Assembly: GCA_023416545.1 (NCBI GenBank)
Contig: JAEZHO010000394.1
Coordinates: 1 to 6,766, forward strand
Origin: Pseudomonadota bacterium
Lineage (GTDB): Bacteria; Pseudomonadota; Alphaproteobacteria; Rhizobiales; Rhizobiaceae
Length of the DNA stretch: 6,766 nucleotides
Direction: 5' to 3'
Shown: positions 1 through 6,766 of the stretch, piece after piece
Numbering within the stretch: position 1 is the first letter of the stretch
Layout: each line of letters opens with the position of its first letter
The notes under the pieces: model-generated
What the model saw: the letters and a program-made list of their open reading frames with translations, nothing else
What the model was told of the DNA's origin: nothing
Databases searched by the model: none
Translations under genes and position numbers: made by a program

Positions 1-8
1 GAGCAGGC

Positions 9-1163
9 ATGGCCAGATCTCTGGGACCAGTAAAACGCACCTTCGCTCCTTGGGTGGAACCCGACGCCGTACCATTCATCCGCTTTGAGAACATCACCAA
101 GCGCTACGGGGATTTCACGGCCGTCACCAATCTGAGCCTCGATATCTACGAGCGGGAATTCTTCTCGCTGCTCGGCCCCTCCGGCTGCGGCAAGACCACC
201 CTGATGCGGATGCTGGCGGGTTTCGAGGAGCCGACCGAGGGACGCATCTTCCTCCAGGGAAAGGACATCTCCGGCGTCCCGCCCTATCGGCGCCCGACGA
301 ACATGATGTTCCAGAGCTACGCGCTCTTCCCGCACATGACCGTGGAGAAGAACATCGCCTTCGGGCTGGAGCAGGACAAGCTGCCGAAGGGTGAAATCGA
401 AGCACGCGTCCAGGAAATGCTGCGGCTGGTCAGGCTCGAGGAATTCGCAAGGCGCAAGCCGGGGCAACTGTCGGGCGGTCAGCGGCAGCGCGTGGCGCTG
501 GCCCGTTCGCTCGCCAAGAGGCCGAAGGTGCTCCTGCTCGACGAGCCTCTCGGCGCGCTGGACCGGAAGCTGCGCGAGGAAACCCAGTTCGAACTGATGG
601 ACATCCAGCATACGCTGGGCCTGACCTTCCTGATCGTCACACACGACCAGGAAGAGGCGATGACGGTGTCCGACCGGATCGCCGTGATGGACAAGGGCAG
701 GATCGTGCAGGTTGCCACGCCCGCCGAGATCTACGAGGCGCCCAACTGCCGTTACGTTGCGGACTTCATCGGCGACATCAACATCATGGAGGGGACCGTC
801 ACTGGCCTCGGGGAAGGCGGCTCGCCCGCGATCCTCACGATGAACTGCGACGGGCTTGTGGTCGCCGTTGAGCAGGAAGCCGCGGCGGTTCCCGGCAGCA
901 GCGCCGCGTTCGCCATCCGCCCCGAGAAGGTTCGCATCACGATCGATCCGCCGGCGGAGACGACCGTCAATGCCGCCTACGGAGAGGTCTGGGACATCGG
1001 CTATCTCGGAGATTTCTCCATCTTCCTCGTCAGGCTGGAAGACGGTCGGATCATCCGCGCGGCCCAGGCGAATGTCTCGCGGCTGGTCGACCGCCCGATC
1101 ACGTTCGGCGACATGGTCTGGCTGAGCTGGTCCAGGGACGCCGGGCTGATCCTGACAAACTGA
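9..1163 (+). CDS. potG: Putrescine ABC transporter ATP-binding protein PotG
   Basis: This is the ATPase subunit of a polyamine (putrescine) importer; it sits on the cytoplasmic face of the inner membrane and powers the PotH/PotI channel. The 384-residue product has a complete ABC domain: Walker A GPSGCGKT at residues 56-63, Q-loop glutamine at 102 in FQSYALFPHMTV, signature LSGGQRQR at 154-161, Walker B VLLLDEP at 174-180, D-loop LGALD at 181-185 and switch histidine 212. A C-terminal TOBE-like regulatory region follows, with the typical IRPEK at 303-307. From memory, E. coli PotG (about 377 residues) shares long near-identical stretches, including PPYxRPxNMMFQSYALFPHM, which favours PotG over the similar PotA or other CUT1/spermidine ATPases. 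A 23-residue N-terminal lead before the ABC domain also fits PotG. The frame is open to base 1 and only GAGCAGG lies upstream of the ATG, one base away, so the true start could lie outside the window. It is the first of three co-directional pot genes. Confidence 0.93.
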   Translation: MARSLGPVKRTFAPWVEPDAVPFIRFENITKRYGDFTAVTNLSLDIYEREFFSLLGPSGCGKTTLMRMLAGFEEPTEGRIFLQGKDISGVPPYRRPTNMMFQSYALFPHMTVEKNIAFGLEQDKLPKGEIEARVQEMLRLVRLEEFARRKPGQLSGGQRQRVALARSLAKRPKVLLLDEPLGALDRKLREETQFELMDIQHTLGLTFLIVTHDQEEAMTVSDRIAVMDKGRIVQVATPAEIYEAPNCRYVADFIGDINIMEGTVTGLGEGGSPAILTMNCDGLVVAVEQEAAAVPGSSAAFAIRPEKVRITIDPPAETTVNAAYGEVWDIGYLGDFSIFLVRLEDGRIIRAAQANVSRLVDRPITFGDMVWLSWSRDAGLILTN

Positions 1164-1170
1164 AGGGGAG
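1163..1170 (+). promoter_or_regulatory. Ribosome binding site of potH
   Basis: AAGGGGAG lies six bases before the ATG at 1177. Its first base is the last base of the potG stop codon. The strong purine-rich site and the 13-base intergenic gap support both the chosen potH start and cotranslation with potG. Confidence 0.8.
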
Positions 1171-1176
1171 CGTAGA

Positions 1177-2085
1177 ATGGCTGACACGGCGGCACCTCCC
1201 CAGGCGGGACCGGCAAGATGGCTGGTCGTCATCATCCCCTATGTGTGGCTGCTGCTCTTCTTTGCCGCGCCCTTTCTGATCATCCTGAAGATATCGCTGT
1301 CGGACACGGCGATCGCCATGCCTCCCTATCTGCCGGTGTTCGAAGGGCCGGGCATGATCGGCGACTTCGTCGGGCAGCTGGATTTCGAAAACTACGCCTT
1401 CCTCCTGGAAGATCCCCTCTACCTGCAGTCCTACCTTTCCTCTCTCCGGATCGCGGCGATCTCGACTATCCTCCTGCTCCTGATTGGCTATCCGATGGCG
1501 CTTGCCATGGCTCGCGCCCCGGCTTCGTTACGCCCCACGCTGGTCATGCTGGTGATCCTGCCGTTCTGGACGTCGTTTCTTATCCGCGTCTATGCGTGGA
1601 TCGGCATCCTGAAACCGGAAGGGCTGCTCACGGTCCTCCTCCAGGCGGTCGGGCTTTTCGGGCCGGACGAGCAGGTCCAGATCTACCGGACCGATATCGC
1701 CGTCTTCATCGGCATCGTCTATTCCTACCTGCCCTTCATGGTGCTGCCGCTCTATGCCGCCCTGGAAAAGATGGACGGCACGCTGCTGGAGGCGGCCAGT
1801 GACCTCGGATGCCCGCCATGGAAGGCCTTCTGGAAGATCACCTTCCCGCTCTCATTGCCGGGCGTCGTCGCCGGTTCGATGATCTGCTTCATCCCGATCA
1901 CCGGCGAGTTCGTCATTCCCGACCTGCTGGGCGGTGCGCAGACGCTGATGATCGGCAAGACGTTGTGGACGGAGTTCTTCGGCAATCGCGACTGGCCGCT
2001 CGCCTCGGCGGTGGCGGTTCTCCTCCTTCTGGTACTGGAGGTGCCGATCATGATCTTCCAGAACCAGCAGCAGAAGGTGAGGTGA
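1177..2085 (+). CDS. potH: Putrescine ABC transporter permease PotH
   Basis: This is an inner-membrane permease that pairs with PotI to form the translocation path of the putrescine importer. The 302-residue product has about six hydrophobic segments, near residues 15-37, 89-111, 119-141, 171-195, 227-245 and 274-294. The ATPase-contact EAA loop is EAASDLGCPPWKAFWK at 205-220, typical of binding-protein-dependent permeases. Stretches such as ILPFWTSFLIRVYAWIGILK (128-147) and GEFVIPDLLGG (243-253) match, as I recall them, the conserved segments of E. coli PotH (317 residues). The N-terminus is slightly shorter than in E. coli, which is common for this family. The gene starts 13 bases after potG and ends one base before the potI ATG, so it is almost certainly part of a single operon. 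The large loop between the first and second membrane segments (about residues 40-88) is expected to face the periplasm and the binding protein. Confidence 0.93.
   Translation: MADTAAPPQAGPARWLVVIIPYVWLLLFFAAPFLIILKISLSDTAIAMPPYLPVFEGPGMIGDFVGQLDFENYAFLLEDPLYLQSYLSSLRIAAISTILLLLIGYPMALAMARAPASLRPTLVMLVILPFWTSFLIRVYAWIGILKPEGLLTVLLQAVGLFGPDEQVQIYRTDIAVFIGIVYSYLPFMVLPLYAALEKMDGTLLEAASDLGCPPWKAFWKITFPLSLPGVVAGSMICFIPITGEFVIPDLLGGAQTLMIGKTLWTEFFGNRDWPLASAVAVLLLLVLEVPIMIFQNQQQKVR
2075..2080 (+). promoter_or_regulatory. Ribosome binding site of potI inside the potH 3' end
   Basis: AGGTGA is a six-base match to the 16S anti-Shine-Dalgarno complement and lies six bases before the ATG at 2087. It is inside the last codons of potH, and the potH stop (2083-2085) is one base from the potI start. 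This arrangement suggests translational coupling, which would keep the two permease subunits in balance. Confidence 0.75.
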
Positions 2086-2086
2086 G

Positions 2087-2905
2087 ATGAAGTCCTCACG
2101 CTTCGACCCCGTCGTCCTCACGTTGGGCTTCGCCTTCCTCTACATTCCGATCATCATCCTGATCGTCTACTCCTTCAATGCCTCGCGCCTCGTGACGGTG
2201 TGGGGCGGGTTTTCAACGCAGTGGTACGCCGCCATGTGGGCCAACCAGGGCCTCATGGACGCTGCCTGGGTCACGGCGCGGGTGGGGCTGTTGAGTGCGA
2301 CGCTGGGGACAGTGCTCGGAACGCTGGCAGCGCTTGCCCTTGTCCGGTACGCGCGCTTTCCCGGACGAATGGCCTTTTCCGGGATGATCTACGCGCCCCT
2401 GGTCATGCCCGAAGTCATCACCGGGCTGTCGCTGCTCCTGCTGTTCGTGGCACTCAACATCGACCGCGGCTTCTGGACGGTGACCATCGCGCATACGACC
2501 TTCACCATGTGCTATGTGGCGATCGTCGTTCAGTCGCGCCTGCTCACCTTCGACCGGAGCCTTGAAGAGGCGGCGCTCGATCTCGGATGCCCGCCGGTGA
2601 AGACCTTCTTCAAGGTCACGCTCCCGCTGATCATGCCCGCCGTCGCTGCCGGATGGATGCTGGCCTTCACCCTGTCGCTCGACGATCTGGTGATCGCAAG
2701 CTTCACGACCGGCCCTGGCGCGACGACCCTGCCGATCAAGATCTATTCGCAGGTCAGGCTTGGAGTGACACCGGAAATCAACGCGATCTGCACGATCCTG
2801 ATCGGGCTCGTGACGCTCGGCGTCATCTTCGCCTCCTTCGCCTCCAAGCGCTCGGAACTCAGGCGGATCCGCGACGAGCATGTCGCGCTGCGGGGAGCCG
2901 TCTGA
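2087..2905 (+). CDS. potI: Putrescine ABC transporter permease PotI
   Basis: This is the second inner-membrane permease of the putrescine importer and the partner of PotH. The 272-residue product has hydrophobic segments near residues 9-30, 63-86, 98-123, 132-152, 183-204 and 232-253. The EAA loop runs EEAALDLGCPPVKTFFKVTLP at 160-180. Conserved PotI blocks are evident: YSFNASRLVTVWGG (28-41), APLVMPEVITGLSLLLLFVA (103-122) and FTLSLDDLVIASFTTGPGAT (194-213). These match my memory of E. coli PotI (about 281 residues) better than PotC. The short C-terminal tail is basic and polar (KRSELRRIRDE) and should be cytoplasmic. Its coupling to potH and the potG-potH-potI order reproduce the classical potFGHI operon without its first gene. 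No terminator-like hairpin with a T-run follows the stop. Confidence 0.93.
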   Translation: MKSSRFDPVVLTLGFAFLYIPIIILIVYSFNASRLVTVWGGFSTQWYAAMWANQGLMDAAWVTARVGLLSATLGTVLGTLAALALVRYARFPGRMAFSGMIYAPLVMPEVITGLSLLLLFVALNIDRGFWTVTIAHTTFTMCYVAIVVQSRLLTFDRSLEEAALDLGCPPVKTFFKVTLPLIMPAVAAGWMLAFTLSLDDLVIASFTTGPGATTLPIKIYSQVRLGVTPEINAICTILIGLVTLGVIFASFASKRSELRRIRDEHVALRGAV

Positions 2906-2978
2906 GAGGAGCGGGGATGCCGAGCATCGGTCTAAGCGTGAGAGACAGACGTTTCCGGCATTGGCATTGGCGCTCCGC
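2906..2978. other. Convergent intergenic gap, potI / asmA-like gene
   Basis: The 3' ends of potI and the asmA-like gene face each other across 73 bases. The only hairpins I see are weak: GATGC-CGA-GCATC at 2916-2928 and the overlapping CCGA-GCA-TCGG at 2920-2930. Neither is followed by a T-run on either strand. A hexamer, GGCATT, is repeated twice in tandem at 2957-2968. No small gene with a credible start was recognised here. Termination may be Rho-dependent or by transcriptional collision, but the sequence does not show which. Confidence 0.6.
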
Positions 2979-4811
2979 TCAGTCCCCGGTAGCCGGCGAT
3001 GTCGGCGGCATCACCGCAATGACCACGGGCTCCGAAAGCGATCCGCCGATGAACAGGGCATCGGCGTCCTCCAGGCCGTCCGCCCTGCGGATCGTCGCCG
3101 ACAGTGCCACGCCGGCGTCCGCCAGCGGCAGCGCGCCGGAAAATGCGACGATCAGGCCGTTGCCTTCGATGATACCTGTCTGGATTTCCCCCACACCACG
3201 CGCGAAGGTCGCGGCAAGTTCCAGCTTCTCGTAATCGAAATCCTGTCCGCCGGGATTGATCAGCGGCTGATGGCGTCCCTGCCGCGCACGGGCCAGGACC
3301 GTATTCGGGTCGAGGTCGAGCAGGGTTCCCGGACCGGTCGTCATCTGGAAGGACCCCTGGCCCCGACGCAAGCCGGCCCAGCCGTCGTCCCTCGTCGCCA
3401 GGACCAGGCGAAGCGAGCCTCGGGCCCGGGGAATGGGGCCGCGAAGTCTCAGCGTTTCGAAGATCTCGCCAAGATCGGCATCCCGGACCGAAATCGTGGC
3501 ATTGGTGCTGAATTCCGCCTCCGGCGCGGAGGTGACGACCTGGGCGTTGATCTCGCCACCTGCAAGCGAACCGTCGACGAGGTCGAAACGGGATTGGCCG
3601 TTCTCGCGGACGATGCTCACCGCGACGTCCGTCAGGGTCAGGGTCGCGAGCGAGACCTCCTTCCCCGATATGCGCAGGTCGAGTTCCAGCCCCTCGAGGA
3701 AATCCCCGCCCGCATGTTCCGGAGGCTTGGGGCGAGTGGTGGCCTGCAGGGCGGCAAGGTCGAAGCGGTTCGAGGCAAGCGTCCCGGTCAGGCGCGGCGG
3801 ACGGTCCTCCCGGAGGAGAAGGTCGAGTATGCCGTTCACCTCCATCAGGCCCGTGGAGAGCCGAAGTTCGTCAAATCGCAGCGCGCCCTCGATCGTCACG
3901 AGCCGGGCTTCCATGGACAAGGGTCCCATGGGCGCAAGGTCGCCGACGGGGACATCCGCCCAGGCAAGAGCGGCTTCCGGATCCGGCATCGAGAGCTTCA
4001 GGACGCCGGATACCGGACTTCCCGTTCCAAGACCGGCCGTTCCGGTAAACTCCGCGTCGAGGATGTCGGAATCGAGGGAGAACTCGAGCGGGGCAGCGCG
4101 ACCCGCAAGCAGGAGAGGCTGGCTCGATGAGCCGGAAAGATGCAATTGCTGGCCGTTGACGATGGCCGCGACGTCCAGCGAAGCGGGTCCGGACAGCCGG
4201 GGCCAATCGAGTTCGCCGGAAATGCCCCGGCTCGACCAGACGCGACCCGTCGCCATGTCCTTTATCTCGACGCGCCCGTTGCTGATCGTGACGTCGTCGA
4301 GTGCGAGGTCCAGCGACGGATCCAGGACGACGTGTCCGTTCTCCTCGACCGCGCCGCCGACGGCCTCGCTGAGGCGACCCTCCTGCGCCCAGTCCAGATG
4401 GCCGTCCCGGTCACGTTCCAGGAATATCTCCGGGTCGAAGAGCGCGAAGTCGTGGAATTCCAGCCGTCCGCGGATCGCCTTGAGGAGGCGGAACTCGGCG
4501 GTCATTCGCGAGACGCGCGCGAGCACGCGGATGCCGTCCGGGGTAGGCTTGGTGATGACGACGCGGCTGACCTCGATTTCCGGCTGCGGCCAGAAGCTGA
4601 GCCTCGGAGGGCCCTCGATGCGCACGTCATGCCCGGTCCATTCCGACAGCACGCGCTCGATCCCGTCACGGACGATCGTGCTCGAGACGAGCACGGGCGC
4701 CAGCAGCTGAACCGCCAGCGAAAGCAGGGCGACAAACAGGATCGCCAGCAGGGCCGGACGCCACAGGCGGCGAAGCAGTCCCCTTGAGGGCGCGCGAACT
4801 CCCTTTGCCAT
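2979..4811 (-). CDS. AsmA-family envelope protein
   Basis: This is a 610-residue member of the AsmA family, whose larger relatives (TamB, YhdP, YicH) act in the envelope and are linked to outer-membrane assembly and lipid transport. A basic N-terminus (RRLWR, 14-18) precedes one hydrophobic segment at about 19-43, so the protein should be anchored in the inner membrane with its body in the periplasm. The following stretch (47-88, IVRDGIERVLSEWTGHDVRI then LSFWPQPEIEV) is the typical AsmA N-terminal module. The long middle is built of alternating short beta-strand-like segments. The C-terminal part (about 408-600) resembles the AsmA C-terminal domain: DLVDGSLAGGEINAQV (410-425), RGSLRLVLATRDDGW (464-478), GQGSFQMTTGPGTLLDLD (484-501) and a final GSLSEPVV (590-597). 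No enzyme motifs are visible. It is transcribed convergently with potI and divergently from the acetoacetyl-CoA synthetase gene. I cannot assign a specific family member or substrate; family membership is firm, function is inferred. Confidence 0.87.
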   Translation of the reverse strand: MAKGVRAPSRGLLRRLWRPALLAILFVALLSLAVQLLAPVLVSSTIVRDGIERVLSEWTGHDVRIEGPPRLSFWPQPEIEVSRVVITKPTPDGIRVLARVSRMTAEFRLLKAIRGRLEFHDFALFDPEIFLERDRDGHLDWAQEGRLSEAVGGAVEENGHVVLDPSLDLALDDVTISNGRVEIKDMATGRVWSSRGISGELDWPRLSGPASLDVAAIVNGQQLHLSGSSSQPLLLAGRAAPLEFSLDSDILDAEFTGTAGLGTGSPVSGVLKLSMPDPEAALAWADVPVGDLAPMGPLSMEARLVTIEGALRFDELRLSTGLMEVNGILDLLLREDRPPRLTGTLASNRFDLAALQATTRPKPPEHAGGDFLEGLELDLRISGKEVSLATLTLTDVAVSIVRENGQSRFDLVDGSLAGGEINAQVVTSAPEAEFSTNATISVRDADLGEIFETLRLRGPIPRARGSLRLVLATRDDGWAGLRRGQGSFQMTTGPGTLLDLDPNTVLARARQGRHQPLINPGGQDFDYEKLELAATFARGVGEIQTGIIEGNGLIVAFSGALPLADAGVALSATIRRADGLEDADALFIGGSLSEPVVIAVMPPTSPATGD

Positions 4812-4814
4812 TCG

Positions 4815-4820
4815 CCTCCT
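4815..4820 (-). promoter_or_regulatory. Shine-Dalgarno of the asmA-like gene
   Basis: On the minus strand a perfect AGGAGG lies just upstream of the ATG at 4809-4811. The spacer is only three bases, shorter than usual. No better-spaced in-frame start is nearby, and the ATG gives a sensible basic N-terminus before the membrane segment, so I keep this start. Confidence 0.65.
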
Positions 4821-4874
4821 GAGCCTCGCCGGCTTCTCGCTCTTGTCCTGACCGGTTGCTGATCAGGCCTGCCG

Positions 4875-4901
4875 ATTACAGGAAACGCGCCTGCGGCGCA
4901 A
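4875..4901 (-). promoter_or_regulatory. Possible promoter for the asmA-like gene
   Basis: Read on the minus strand, TTGCGC (4901-4896) is followed after 15 bases by TGTAAT (4880-4875), which matches five of six positions of the sigma-70 -10 consensus. The -35 match is only three of six and the spacer is short. A start near 4868 would give a leader of roughly 57 bases. This is a weak pattern match only. Confidence 0.25.
4890..4900. repeat. Direct repeat copy 1 (palindromic 11-mer)
   Basis: CCTGCGGCGCA occurs here and again, identically, at 4935-4945. Each copy contains the odd palindrome TGCG-G-CGCA (here 4892-4900). It overlaps the possible -35 of the asmA-like promoter, so it may be a regulator binding site. 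The repeat is seen directly; its role is inferred. Confidence 0.5.
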
Positions 4902-4929
4902 ACTGTACACCCGCACCTCCAATCGGCCG

Positions 4930-4957
4930 TTCATCCTGCGGCGCAGCATGCTATAGG
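4930..4957 (+). promoter_or_regulatory. Possible promoter for acetoacetyl-CoA synthetase
   Basis: TGCTATAGG at 4949-4957 resembles an extended -10 (TGn plus TATAGG, four of six matches). A poor -35-like TTCATC lies at 4930-4935, 16 bases upstream. Transcription would start near 4964, giving a short leader that still contains the Shine-Dalgarno site. The match is weak and unproven. Confidence 0.25.
4935..4945. repeat. Direct repeat copy 2 (palindromic 11-mer)
   Basis: This is the second identical copy of CCTGCGGCGCA, 45 bases downstream of the first (start to start), with its palindromic core at 4937-4945. It lies just upstream of the candidate extended -10 of the synthetase gene, within what would be its promoter spacer, a position where a bound repressor could block RNA polymerase. 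Confidence 0.5.
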
Positions 4958-4974
4958 AGGTTCTCTGAGGGGAT

Positions 4975-4980
4975 GGAGGA
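4975..4980 (+). promoter_or_regulatory. Ribosome binding site of acetoacetyl-CoA synthetase
   Basis: GGAGGA lies five bases before the ATG at 4986. This well-placed site fixes the start. Another AGGAGG-like stretch at 4955-4960 and the ATG at 4948 are not in a useful position or frame. Confidence 0.8.
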
Positions 4981-4985
4981 GTTCC

Positions 4986-6766
<1,781 letters not shown>

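Larger units (their letters stand above)
4812..4985. other. Divergent intergenic regulatory region
   Basis: This 174-base region separates the divergent asmA-like gene and the acetoacetyl-CoA synthetase gene and must carry promoters for both. It contains the two Shine-Dalgarno sites, weak promoter candidates on each strand, a repeated 11-mer (described separately) and an 8-base palindrome, CTGATCAG, at 4859-4866. No small gene or RNA with supporting structure was recognised. Confidence 0.7.

Noticed and set aside
1804..2595. A 14-base identical sequence, CTCGGATGCCCGCC, at 1804-1817 and 2582-2595
   Set aside because: Both copies encode the LGCPP part of the EAA loop in the paralogous permeases PotH and PotI, so homology explains the repeat.
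2213..2881. A 222-codon minus-strand frame opposite potI
   Set aside because: It is polar and low in complexity (D, R, H, E, G) and lies wholly within a clear permease gene.
2916..2930. Hairpin GATGC-CGA-GCATC considered as a potI terminator
   Set aside because: The stem is only five base pairs and no T-run follows, so it does not meet the criteria for an intrinsic terminator.
2880..4130. A 416-codon open frame on the plus strand, opposite the asmA-like gene
   Set aside because: It begins inside potI, has low-complexity basic composition, and covers a well-supported AsmA-family gene on the other strand.
3433..4710. A 425-codon plus-strand frame rich in serine, arginine and proline
   Set aside because: The S/R/P-rich composition is typical of an out-of-phase reading of GC-rich coding DNA, and no start signal or domain supports it.
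4859..4866. Palindrome CTGATCAG considered as an operator
   Set aside because: Eight-base palindromes are common by chance, there is no second copy in the region, and it does not coincide with a promoter element.

Overview
This window looks like ordinary chromosomal sequence from a high-GC alphaproteobacterium, probably of the rhizobial/Hyphomicrobiales type. That placement is an inference from the strong G/C bias at third codon positions and from the gene set: a PotFGHI-type polyamine importer, an AsmA-family envelope protein and an acetoacetyl-CoA synthetase. No rRNA, tRNA, insertion sequence, phage gene, CRISPR array or toxin/defence gene was found.

Layout. Bases 9-2905 (+) hold three tightly packed genes, potG, potH and potI. 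They encode the ATPase and two permeases of a putrescine-type ABC importer and form one transcription unit. The periplasmic binding protein (PotF) is not in the window and most likely lies upstream of base 1. A 73-base convergent gap (2906-2978) follows and contains no convincing intrinsic terminator. Bases 2979-4811 (-) encode a 610-residue AsmA-family protein with one N-terminal membrane anchor. A 174-base divergent intergenic region (4812-4985) separates it from the acetoacetyl-CoA synthetase gene (4986 to the right edge, +), which is cut off by the window end about 60 codons before its expected stop.

How the genes relate. The pot genes work together as one transporter supplying putrescine, a carbon and nitrogen source. 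Acetoacetyl-CoA synthetase activates acetoacetate in ketone-body or polyhydroxybutyrate metabolism. The AsmA-like protein probably acts in envelope or outer-membrane lipid homeostasis. Nothing in the sequence links the three units functionally, so they are probably just neighbours.

The most interesting non-coding signal is in the divergent region. An 11-base sequence occurs twice, 45 bases apart, and each copy contains the odd palindrome TGCG-G-CGCA. The copies fall on or beside the weak promoter candidates for the two divergent genes. I see no evidence of a previously undescribed system here.
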